Shown here: piece after piece, positions 49,089 through 56,878 of the stretch
Position numbering within the stretch: position 1 is the first letter of the stretch
Layout of the letters: every line of letters starts with the position of its first letter
From: JANWXD01 sp035575135
GTDB lineage: Bacteria; Acidobacteriota; Terriglobia; Bryobacterales; Bryobacteraceae
Direction of reading: 5' to 3'
Assembly: GCA_035575135.1 (NCBI GenBank)
Contig: DATLYE010000078.1
Location: forward strand, 136,094-200,093
Length of the DNA: 64,000 nucleotides
Notes under the pieces: model-generated
Databases searched by the model: none
The model's input: the letters and a program-made list of their open reading frames with translations, nothing else
What the model was told of the DNA's origin: nothing
Translations under genes and position numbers: made by a program

Positions 49089-50053
49089 GCTCCCGCTACG
49101 AAACCTTTGACCGGTCGCGGCTGCGGATCAAACCCCTTGCCGAGCGCATCCACGACCTCGACGTCACCCACTGGATGCGGCTCGATGACGAACCCCCTCG
49201 CTGGGAGCATCCGCAGTTGCCCGAACTGGCACGCCGCCTCCGTGCAGCCCGCGAGTGCGGTGCGGCGCGCATTTTGATGATGGGGGCGCATCTGCTTCGC
49301 GCGGGAGTCAGCCGCCACCTGATCGATCTCCTCGAGCGCGGCTGGGTTGACCACCTGGCCATGAACGGCGCGGTTCTGGTCCATGACTACGAACTGGCGC
49401 GGATCGGCGCCACCACCGAGAGCGTGGCTCGCTACATCCGCACCGGAGAGTTCGGCTTGTGGGTGGAGACCGGGGAGCTCAACGACTGGGTCCGCGAGGC
49501 GGCGCGCCTGAATCTGGGCCTGGGAGAATACTGCGGCCGGCGCATCGCGGAGAGCGACTTCCCCTACCGCGATCTGAGCCTGCTGGCTGCCGCCTGGCGC
49601 TTCGGAGTCCCGGCCACGGTGCATGTCGGCATCGGCTATGACATCCTCCACGAGCATCCCAACTGTGACGGCGCGGCGTTCGGCCAGGCGAGCTACCATG
49701 ACTTTCTCATCTTTGTCCGCTCCGTAGAACGGCTGGAAGGAGGCGTGCTCCTCAGTTTCGGTTCCGCGGTCATGGCGCCCGAGGTGTATCTGAAGGCGCT
49801 GGCTATGGCGCGCAACGCGGCGCATCAGGAGGGCCGCGAAATCCGGCATTTCACCACCGCCGTGTTCGACATCGTGCCGATCCGCGGGGACTTCCGCCAG
49901 GAACTGCCCAAGACCGATCCGGGTTACTATTTCCGGCCCCACAAAACGATCCTGGTCCGCACCGTGGCGGACGGCGGCGAGAGCTTCTACTTTTGCGGCG
50001 AGCACCGGGCGACGCTGCCGGCGCTCCGCCGCGCCTTGCTGGAAGGGAAATGA
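49085..50053 (+). CDS. Deoxyhypusine-synthase-like protein, function unknown
   Basis: 322 aa. The segment LMMGAHLLRAGVSRHLIDLL ... HLAMNGAVLVHDYELARIGA, followed by ESVARYI and a Gly-rich GEFGLWVETGELN, resembles deoxyhypusine synthase (NAD-binding fold), and GGVLLSFGSAVMAPEVYLKA follows. Bacteria have no hypusine, and I do not see the canonical catalytic lysine block, so a distinct NAD-dependent reaction is expected. ATG 49085 overlaps the HAD stop by 4 nt, and the next gene overlaps by 4 nt. Its embedding among heptose-type enzymes is the main clue to function. Confidence 0.7.
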   Translation: MSSRYETFDRSRLRIKPLAERIHDLDVTHWMRLDDEPPRWEHPQLPELARRLRAARECGAARILMMGAHLLRAGVSRHLIDLLERGWVDHLAMNGAVLVHDYELARIGATTESVARYIRTGEFGLWVETGELNDWVREAARLNLGLGEYCGRRIAESDFPYRDLSLLAAAWRFGVPATVHVGIGYDILHEHPNCDGAAFGQASYHDFLIFVRSVERLEGGVLLSFGSAVMAPEVYLKALAMARNAAHQEGREIRHFTTAVFDIVPIRGDFRQELPKTDPGYYFRPHKTILVRTVADGGESFYFCGEHRATLPALRRALLEGK

Positions 50054-51039
50054 CGACTGCGGAAATTTTGCGCAGTTTTCGTAAACTGTCGGCGCTGGTG
50101 GTCGGCGATATCTGCCTGGACCGGTGGTGCACCTACGATCCTGCGGTGGAGGAACCGTCAAGGGAAACGGGGATCCCTCGGATCGGGGTCGTGGCCACGG
50201 AGGTGACCCCCGGCGCGGGCGGCACGGTGGCGAACAATCTGGCGGCCCTGGGGGCGGGGCGCGTGGCCGTGCTCGGAATTACAGGGGACGACGGGTTCGC
50301 GCTTGAGCTGCGCCGCGCATTAAAGGAACGCGGAATCGAGACGAACTTACTCATCAAACAAGCCAATCTGCAAACCTTCACTTACACAAAACTTATTAAC
50401 TGCCGCACCGGTATCGAGGATCGCCCGCGCGTGGACTTCATCAACGTCCGTCCTCCCGATGCGGCGGCCGAGCTGCGCGTGTTGCGTGCCTTGCAGCGGG
50501 TGATTGACGCTTTCGACGTCGTTCTGATTTCGGACCAGGCGGAAACCGAGCAAGGCGGTGTCGTCACCCCGAGAGTGCGGGAACAGCTCGCACGCTTGGC
50601 GCAACGGTATCCCCGCAAAGTGTTCTTCGCGGACTCGCGCCTGCGCGTGGCGCTGTTCCGGCATGTCATCGTCAAGCCGAACCGGCAGGAGGCCGAGGCC
50701 GCCTGCCTGCACCTCTTTGGGGAAGTGGACTACCGCCGGCTTTGCCGCCAGGTGGAGGCTCCCTTTCTGATCGTGACGTACGGTGCGCGGGGCGCGCTGG
50801 TGGTCACACGGGAGGCTGAGACGTGGGCCGAGACCCGGCCCGTCGAGCAGCCCGTGGATATCTGCGGCGCCGGAGACAGCTTTTCGGCCGGGGCAGCCCT
50901 CGCGCTGGCAGCCGGAGCGTCGCCGGTCGAGGCGGCCCGTTTCGGCAATCTGGTGGCCTCCGTCACGATCATGAAGAAAGGTACGGGCACGGCCTCCCCC
51001 TCCGAGGTCCTCGAGGCCGAGGAGGCGCTGCTGCGGTGA
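50050..51039 (+). CDS. PfkB-family kinase resembling the HldE/RfaE kinase domain
   Basis: 329 aa. LVVGDICLDRWCTYDPAVEEPSRETGIP and the PGAGGTVANNLAALG block match D-glycero-manno-heptose-7-phosphate kinase domains. The PfkB signature CGAGDSFSAGAALAL holds the catalytic Asp, and KPNRQEAEAA fits the family. No C-terminal cytidylyltransferase-like (adenylyltransferase) domain is present, so it cannot make ADP-heptose alone. Strong ribosome site GGAAGGGA; ATG 50050 overlaps the preceding stop by 4 nt. Confidence 0.88.
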   Translation: MTTAEILRSFRKLSALVVGDICLDRWCTYDPAVEEPSRETGIPRIGVVATEVTPGAGGTVANNLAALGAGRVAVLGITGDDGFALELRRALKERGIETNLLIKQANLQTFTYTKLINCRTGIEDRPRVDFINVRPPDAAAELRVLRALQRVIDAFDVVLISDQAETEQGGVVTPRVREQLARLAQRYPRKVFFADSRLRVALFRHVIVKPNRQEAEAACLHLFGEVDYRRLCRQVEAPFLIVTYGARGALVVTREAETWAETRPVEQPVDICGAGDSFSAGAALALAAGASPVEAARFGNLVASVTIMKKGTGTASPSEVLEAEEALLR

Positions 51040-51893
51040 CCACGCTCGCCATTGATATTGGTGGGACCAAATTCTCGATGGCCGTGTTCGAGGGCGATCG
51101 TATGGCCGTCCGCGAAACCCGGGCCACAGACCGGGCGGGAGGCCGGGACTGGATGCTGGCCCAGATCCTCTCGATCGCCCGCGAGTGGGAGAAAGAGTTC
51201 CGCCTGGAGCGCTGCGGCATCGGGTTCGGAGGTCCGGTGGAGTTCGCCCGGCAACGTGTGGCGCTCTCCACCCATGTGGGCGGCTGGCTGGATTTCCCAC
51301 TGCCCAACTGGCTGGAACGTGAGTTGCGCATTCCCGCCCTCATGGATAACGATGCCAATGTGGGTGCTCTCGGTGAAGCGGTGTTTGGCGCCGGCGCCGG
51401 GCACGATCCGCTCTTCTACATGACCCTGTCCACCGGAATCGGCGGCGGCATCATCGTCGGCGGCAGAATCTACCGCGGCGCGGACTCTTGGGCGGGAGAG
51501 ATCGGCCACCTGACGGTCCGGCCGGACGGGCGGCAATGTCTGTGCGGCGCTTACGGGTGTCTGGAACGCTGCTGTGCCGGCCTGTGGCTGGAGCAGGATT
51601 TCGGGCGCCCCGCCAGCGAGCTGCTCGCCGACCCGGATTTCGTCCGCCGGTACGTCGTGGACCTGGCGCTCGGCCTGAAGGCCTGTATCATGCTGCTCAA
51701 TCCCGCGCGCATCGTCATCGGCGGCGGAATCAGCAAAGCGGGCGACGCACTGTTCGTTCCGCTGCGCCAGGAGTTGCGGCGTCAGATCACCGACTGGTCG
51801 CGGGCCCGCATTGACGTCGTGCCGGCGGCGCTGGGCGACGACAGTGTCCTGTATGGCGCGCTCGCCCTGGCCAGGGAGATTTTCGTCCAATGA
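51036..51893 (+). CDS. ROK-family sugar kinase
   Basis: 285 aa, starting with GTG 51036 inside the previous stop region (GGAGGCG 10 nt before). N-terminal phosphate loop DIGGTKFSMAVFEGD, catalytic DNDANVGALGEAVFGAG, STGIGGGIIVGGRIYRG, EIGHLTVRPDGRQC and the zinc motif CLCGAYGCLE. No helix-turn-helix, so an enzyme rather than a regulator. Sugar specificity unknown; glucose-, mannose- or N-acetyl-mannosamine-type substrates are known in the family. Confidence 0.9.
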   Translation: MTTLAIDIGGTKFSMAVFEGDRMAVRETRATDRAGGRDWMLAQILSIAREWEKEFRLERCGIGFGGPVEFARQRVALSTHVGGWLDFPLPNWLERELRIPALMDNDANVGALGEAVFGAGAGHDPLFYMTLSTGIGGGIIVGGRIYRGADSWAGEIGHLTVRPDGRQCLCGAYGCLERCCAGLWLEQDFGRPASELLADPDFVRRYVVDLALGLKACIMLLNPARIVIGGGISKAGDALFVPLRQELRRQITDWSRARIDVVPAALGDDSVLYGALALAREIFVQ

Positions 51894-52465
51894 ACTTCCC
51901 GCAGCAGTACAAGGAAGCCTTGCTGAAGACCCTCGAAGCTGTTCCGCTCGATAAAGTCCGGCAAGCGATCCTGTGGTTCGAGGAGGCCCTCGCCGCCAAC
52001 CGGCAAATCTTCGTTTGCGGCAACGGCGGCAGCGCAGCGACCGCCTCCCATTTCGTCACCGACATGGTCAAAGGCGCGAGCTACGGCCGCCCGGTGCGGT
52101 TCCGAATCCTCGCGCTCACCGACTCGCTTTCGACCATTACGGCCTACGCCAACGATGTGGGTTACGAGGCGGTTTTCGCCGAGCAGCTCAAGAACTTCGC
52201 GCAGCCGGGCGACCTGGTCATGTGCCTGAGCGGGTCCGGCAACTCCCCCAACGTCGTGCGCGCCATCGAGTACGCCAACGCCGCCGGCTGCCGGACCATC
52301 GCGCTGACAGGGCGGGACGGGGGCCGGCTCGGCCCGCTGGCGCAGCTGCACATCCATGTGCCGGAGCCTCACATGGGCCGCATCGAGGACGCGCACTTGA
52401 TCATCTGCCATATGATCGCGTACCACTTCATGGACCGGCCGGAGTGCGCGGCTACAACTCGATGA
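51890..52465 (+). CDS. SIS-domain sugar isomerase, GmhA-like
   Basis: 191 aa. GNGGSAATASHFVTDMVKG, LTDSLSTITAYANDVGYEAVFAEQL, SGSGNSPNVV and the C-terminal EDAHLIICHMIAYHF are those of sedoheptulose-7-phosphate isomerases (GmhA/LpcA). Cytoplasmic homotetramer. Last of the five overlapping genes; the 3' end runs 14 nt into the convergent dehydrogenase gene. The isomerase and PfkB kinase suggest heptose chemistry, although no hldD, gmhB or adenylyltransferase is present. Confidence 0.88.
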   Translation: MNFPQQYKEALLKTLEAVPLDKVRQAILWFEEALAANRQIFVCGNGGSAATASHFVTDMVKGASYGRPVRFRILALTDSLSTITAYANDVGYEAVFAEQLKNFAQPGDLVMCLSGSGNSPNVVRAIEYANAAGCRTIALTGRDGGRLGPLAQLHIHVPEPHMGRIEDAHLIICHMIAYHFMDRPECAATTR

Positions 52466-53501
52466 CGACTTTACCGGGGCCGCCTTCGTAGCGCTCCAGC
52501 ATCTCGAAAGCCCTCTGGATCTCCCCTACGGGCCGGGCGTGCGTAACGATGGGCGCAAACCGCCCCGGCTGCTCCGCCAGCAGGCGCAAGGCCGTGGCCG
52601 AGTCGTGGTTGGAACGGTGCACGTTGTAAAGCGTCAGCTCCTTGCGGCGGGCAGCGTGCAGGTGGATCGGCACCGTGACCTCCGAGGGGATGCCCGTGAT
52701 CACGACACGTCCGGCGCGGCGCGCTACCTGAATGGCTTGGTTGATGGATCCGGCCTGCGTGGCGCAATCCACGGCGGCGTCCACGCCGCGGCCGCCCGTT
52801 TCCCGCAGGATTTCCATTACCGGGTCTGTCGCCAGCGGGTCCAGGACCGCATCTGCACCGCTTCGCAAAGCCAGGTCGCGACGCCCCGGAACCGGTTCGA
52901 CGGCAAAAATCCGGCTTGCGCCCGCCATGCGGAGTACCGCGATTGTCAGCAGCCCGATCGGACCCGCGCCAAACACCGCAACCGTCTCGCCCGGGCGCAG
53001 CGCCACGAACTGCATCGAGTGCAGGATGATGGCCAGCGGTTCAAACAGTGTGGCTTCTTGCCAGCCCAGCTTTGGCGGCAGCGGCAGAAGATTGGCCGCG
53101 GGGAGGTTGACGCGCTCACGGAAAAAACCCGGCTCGCCCGGCGTGCTCAGGAACCGGATCCTGGCGCAGACGTTGTGATGGCCCGTCAGGCAGAATTCGC
53201 AGTGGTAGCAGTAGATGGCCGGCTCTAGCGCGACACGGTCGCCGGGACCCCATCCACTGACGCCCGGTCCGGTTTTGATCACCTCCCCGACCGGCTCATG
53301 GCCGAGCACCATCGGATAGACACACGGCGTGTCGCCGATGCCGCCTTCGAGAAAGTAGTGGCGGTCGGAACCGCAGATCCCGACAGCCCGAACGCGTGCC
53401 TGGATCTCACCGGGGCCGGGGTCCCGCAGGTCGGCTTCGGTGACACGAAAGCGGCGCGGCTCGTAGAGTTCGGCGACGCGCATCCGGGCCGCCGGGCTCA
53501 C
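52452..53501 (-). CDS. Zinc-dependent medium-chain dehydrogenase (sorbitol/threonine dehydrogenase-like)
   Basis: 349 aa MDR enzyme. Catalytic zinc region GICGSDRHYF and GHEPVGEV; structural-zinc loop with four cysteines CYHCEFCLTGHHNVC; Rossmann motif VAVFGAGPIGLLTIAVL. NAD(P)-dependent oxidation of a polyol or sugar alcohol is likely. The GTG start at 53501 forms a GTGA overlap with the zinc-ribbon gene; ATG 53483 is the alternative. Convergent with the SIS gene (14-nt overlap). Could act on the same sugars as the operon opposite, but that is only proximity. Confidence 0.9.
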   Translation of the reverse strand: MSPAARMRVAELYEPRRFRVTEADLRDPGPGEIQARVRAVGICGSDRHYFLEGGIGDTPCVYPMVLGHEPVGEVIKTGPGVSGWGPGDRVALEPAIYCYHCEFCLTGHHNVCARIRFLSTPGEPGFFRERVNLPAANLLPLPPKLGWQEATLFEPLAIILHSMQFVALRPGETVAVFGAGPIGLLTIAVLRMAGASRIFAVEPVPGRRDLALRSGADAVLDPLATDPVMEILRETGGRGVDAAVDCATQAGSINQAIQVARRAGRVVITGIPSEVTVPIHLHAARRKELTLYNVHRSNHDSATALRLLAEQPGRFAPIVTHARPVGEIQRAFEMLERYEGGPGKVVIEL

Positions 53502-53962
53502 TTCTTGAAGAGATTATCGAAAGCCGCCCGGGCGTCCTCCGGGCGCTTCGGAGACGAGCCGGTCAGGATCGAGGAGCCCGCCGGGGTGGTGTCGCGCGCC
53601 ACCGTCACCCTCGGCTCGAAGAACTCACACTGGTTGGCCGCATCCTTGGATGCGATGCGCACCGGGATGGGCTTTTCACATTGGAAGCGTACCGAAGGGT
53701 TGAAGTGGGCGCACTGCTTGCAACAGTGCAGCGCTACGCCGCACTTGGGACAATTGCCGGAAAAGTCGGTCCCGGTCGGCAGCGGCGTCGCACAGTTGTA
53801 ACAGCGCGAGGCGACCACGGCCTCCACCATCCGCGGCAGGCGGGGCCCGGTCACGTCAATGGGCGGGCGAGGCCCCGGCTGGCGCGGGCGTTCTTCACGT
53901 TTGCGGCTTTCCCAGTCGGAATCCATGTAGCCGCGCTGGCGGTATTTGCGATCTCCGTCCAT
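53498..53962 (-). CDS. Zinc-ribbon protein of unknown function
   Basis: 154 aa. Basic N-terminus; then a cysteine-rich middle: CYNC and CPKCG form a zinc ribbon, followed by CCKQCAHF, RFQCEKPI and NQCEFFEP, together at least ten cysteines. The C-terminal tail is Ser/Pro-rich and ends in NLFKK. AAGGAG precedes the ATG. Co-translated with the dehydrogenase gene. I do not recognise a named family. Confidence 0.75.
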   Translation of the reverse strand: MDGDRKYRQRGYMDSDWESRKREERPRQPGPRPPIDVTGPRLPRMVEAVVASRCYNCATPLPTGTDFSGNCPKCGVALHCCKQCAHFNPSVRFQCEKPIPVRIASKDAANQCEFFEPRVTVARDTTPAGSSILTGSSPKRPEDARAAFDNLFKK

Positions 53963-54216
53963 AGGTTACGGAGCTCCTTGGACATTCCCCGAGGTTCGGG
54001 CGGCTTCTCGTGCGAGGGTTATCCAGCCCGGCGCTCGTACGAGGATGATCGGCGCCCTGTGCTCGGATGCTTAGACCCCGCCTGGCTTACTCGGAGGCGG
54101 TAGTGGAAGATGTGGTACAGGGGAGGCTTCGGTTCTTCGGAAAGTATCCCGCCACAACCTCCACACTCTTTTGTACCATAACCCCGGCCTCAAGTCCACC
54201 GGAATCGAACGGGCGT

Positions 54217-56775
54217 TCAGGAGCCGGGGTGGGCGGCCCACTTCAGCAGGGGATTGCAAGGTCTCGTCAGCGGGTCGTCGTGATGGTTCGGCGCCACGCG
54301 CAGCGTATAACCCAGGCGGCCCGTCTGCTGCGGCTGCACGTCTCGCGCGAAGATGAACACCGAGTCGCGCTCTTCCACCACCGGCAGCAGGACGACCTCG
54401 GCGTCTTCGATGCTTCCGTTCGGCCCGATGCGGCCCATCACCGCCTCCACCCGGACGTCTTCCGGCCGCAGGCCCGCCAGATCTACGGCGACGCGCATGT
54501 GGATCGGCATCCCGCTGGTGACCGGTCCTTCCGGCGCCGGGCCCGGATCCACGATGCGGATCTTCTCCCACACCCGCAGCAGCTCCGCGTTCCACTGCGC
54601 CCGGCGCCGCACAGCCTGGAAGTGGTCCCGCCGCACCTGGCAGTAGGCCGCATGCGCCGGCTCGTAGATCTGGCTCATATACTCGCCCACCGTACGGCGA
54701 CAGTTGAACTGCCGGCTGATGTACTTGAGCGACTGCTTGACGCGCTTCATCCACTCCACGGGCACACCGTCCTTGCCGCGGTCGTAGTACATCGGCACGA
54801 TCTCGTTTTCGAGCAGCGAGTAGATGGCCCGGGCGTGGATCTCGTCCTGATCCTCCGAGTACGGCTCCCGGTCACCGATCGCCCAGCCCCCGGACTCCTC
54901 GTAGGCTTCATCGAACCAGCCGTCCAGGATGCTCAGGTTCAACACGCCGTTGACGCCGGCCTTCATGCCGCTGGTGCCGCAGGCCTCCTCGCCGCGCCGC
55001 GGATTATTGAGCCACAGATCCACTCCTTGCACGAGCTCCCGCGCCACCTGGATCCCATAGTCCTCGACGAAGACGAGCCGCTTGGCCAGTTCGGGGTCAC
55101 GGGAAAGCTGCACGATCTCGCGGATCATCATCTTTCCGGGATGATCCTTGGGATGCGCCTTGCCGGCAATGATGATCTGCACGGGCATCTGCGGATTGGA
55201 AAGGATCCGCTTCAGGCGCGCCACGTCCCGGAACAGCAGCGTCGCGCGCTTGTAGCTGGCGAAGCGGCGCGCAAACCCGATGGTGAACGCTTCCGGATCG
55301 AGTACTTCGGAGGCTCGCTGAATCTCGCTGGCCGGCGCCTTGCGCGCCATGGCGCAGGCCACCTGCCGCTCCCGGATGAACTCGATCAAGCGCCGCTTGC
55401 GCCGCCGGTGCACTTCGAGCAGCTCATGGTCCGGGATCTCGCTCACCATCTCCCAGGTTTTCGGGTCGTCGTACTGATCGCGCCAGTCCGGCTGCAGGTA
55501 CTGGTCGTACAGGTTGGCCAGGTCCGTGTTCAGCCACGTGCGCAGATGCACGCCGTTGGTCACCGACGTGAAGGGCACCTCCCAGACGGGCAGCTGAGGC
55601 CACAGTCCGGCCCACATCTGCTGGGAGACCTGCCGGTGCAGGCGGCTCACGGCGTTGCGGTAGGAGGAGGCGCGGATCGCGAGCACGGCCATCGAGAACG
55701 GTTCGCCGGCATCCTTCGGATTCCAGCGTCCCAGCGCCATCAACTGCTCGAAGCTGATCCCGGTCTCGCGGCAGTATTCCTGAAAGTACTCGTGCATGAG
55801 CCGCGGCTCGAACAGATCGATTCCCGCAGCGACCGAAGTGTGCGTCGTGAAAATATTGTTGCTCCGCGCGGCTTCGAAGGCTTCCTCGAAGCTCAGCCCG
55901 TGTTCGCGCATCAGCACGCGGATCCGCTCGAGGGCCAGAAACGCCGAGTGACCTTCGTTCATGTGGAAGACGGTGGGCTCCAGACCGAGCGCCTTCAGCG
56001 CCCGCATGCCTCCGATGCCCAGCACGATCTCCTGCCGGATCCGCGTAACATGGTCCCCGCCGTAGAGCTGGTCGGTGATGTCGCGATCCTCGGGCCGCGT
56101 GTTCTCTTCGACATTGGTGTCCAGCAGGTACAGGTTCACGCGTCCCACTTGAGCGCGCCAGATGCGAATCGCCACCGGGCCGGTGGGCAGCGTGACCCAC
56201 ACCCGGATCTCCCGCCCCTTGTCGTCGGTCACGGGCCGGACCGGCATCGTGTAGAAGTCGTTGATCGGATACCGCTCCTGTTGCCAGCCGTCCGGATTGA
56301 GGACCTGCTCGAGATACCCTTTTTGATACAGCAGGCCCACGCCCACCACCGGCTCGCCGGAGTCGCTGGCCGCCTTCAGGAAATCTCCCGCCAGGATGCC
56401 GAGGCCGCCCGAATAAATCGGCAGGCACTCCACGATGCCGTACTCCATGCAGAAGTAAGCGATCAGCTTGTCCGTCGAAGCCGGAGGCTGCTGCATGTAG
56501 GCATCGAAGCGGTCGCAGACCTGCCGGTACAGCAGCAGGTAGCGAGGGTCGCTTGCAGCCCGGTCCAGCGCGGCCTGCGACACGCGACCCAGCATCAGAA
56601 CCGCGTTGCGGTTGCAGGCCCGCCACAGCGTAGGATCCAGGCGGCGAAACAGCGCCCGGATCGCCGGCTCCCAGCTGTAGAGCAGGTTATAGGCGAGCTC
56701 CTCCAGCCGCGCCAGCGCCGGCGGGATGGCGGGCCGGACCAGAAACTCCCGGATGGGCTGTACTTCGAACGGCAT
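54217..56775 (-). CDS. glgP: Alpha-glucan phosphorylase (short, DUF3417-containing type)
   Basis: Phosphorolysis of glycogen or maltodextrin to glucose-1-phosphate; PLP enzyme; 852 aa. N-terminal DUF3417-like region (RPAIPPALARLEELAYNLLY), core GLGILAGDFLKAASD, FHMNEGHSAFLALERIR, FTSVTNGVHLRTW, IGFARRFASYKRA, IIAGKAHPKD, and the PLP-lysine segment ACGTSGMKAGVNGVLNLS; then a C-terminal beta region (about 720-850). Start ATG 56775; an in-frame TTG is one codon upstream. Carries the same upstream 12-mer as zwf, so coordinated regulation of glycogen breakdown and NADPH production is possible. Confidence 0.95.
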   Translation of the reverse strand: MPFEVQPIREFLVRPAIPPALARLEELAYNLLYSWEPAIRALFRRLDPTLWRACNRNAVLMLGRVSQAALDRAASDPRYLLLYRQVCDRFDAYMQQPPASTDKLIAYFCMEYGIVECLPIYSGGLGILAGDFLKAASDSGEPVVGVGLLYQKGYLEQVLNPDGWQQERYPINDFYTMPVRPVTDDKGREIRVWVTLPTGPVAIRIWRAQVGRVNLYLLDTNVEENTRPEDRDITDQLYGGDHVTRIRQEIVLGIGGMRALKALGLEPTVFHMNEGHSAFLALERIRVLMREHGLSFEEAFEAARSNNIFTTHTSVAAGIDLFEPRLMHEYFQEYCRETGISFEQLMALGRWNPKDAGEPFSMAVLAIRASSYRNAVSRLHRQVSQQMWAGLWPQLPVWEVPFTSVTNGVHLRTWLNTDLANLYDQYLQPDWRDQYDDPKTWEMVSEIPDHELLEVHRRRKRRLIEFIRERQVACAMARKAPASEIQRASEVLDPEAFTIGFARRFASYKRATLLFRDVARLKRILSNPQMPVQIIIAGKAHPKDHPGKMMIREIVQLSRDPELAKRLVFVEDYGIQVARELVQGVDLWLNNPRRGEEACGTSGMKAGVNGVLNLSILDGWFDEAYEESGGWAIGDREPYSEDQDEIHARAIYSLLENEIVPMYYDRGKDGVPVEWMKRVKQSLKYISRQFNCRRTVGEYMSQIYEPAHAAYCQVRRDHFQAVRRRAQWNAELLRVWEKIRIVDPGPAPEGPVTSGMPIHMRVAVDLAGLRPEDVRVEAVMGRIGPNGSIEDAEVVLLPVVEERDSVFIFARDVQPQQTGRLGYTLRVAPNHHDDPLTRPCNPLLKWAAHPGS

Positions 56776-56795
56776 CAAGTCAGGACAGGGTGTAC

Positions 56796-56807
56796 TCCAA
56801 CATAGCA
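56796..56807 (-). promoter_or_regulatory. 12-bp element TGCTATGTTGGA upstream of glgP
   Basis: Identical to 24548-24559 before zwf, on the same strand and in the same orientation relative to the gene. Contains the extended -10 form TG-C-TATGTT. Predicted start about 56791, giving a leader of about 16 nt without a ribosome site. Confidence 0.45.
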
Positions 56808-56878
56808 GAGCGAGCGGCCGTCGCGCGACCGTGCGGCAACCGCAATGCGGGTTGGCGCGAGCAGCCGGGGAGCGTCCG

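Noticed and set aside
54114..54177. Inverted GGTACA/TGTACC pair in the gap after glgP
   Set aside because: Six-base arms 52 bp apart are expected by chance; no promoter fits. Could be looked at again if conserved.
53963..54216. Possible tRNA or small gene in the 254-bp gap between glgP and the zinc-ribbon gene
   Set aside because: No T-loop or acceptor pairing and no credible ORF; only weak GC-rich inverted repeats.
54067..56805. Plus-strand open frame of about 912 codons opposite glgP
   Set aside because: Shadow of the phosphorylase; His/Arg/Leu-rich and without any recognisable domain.
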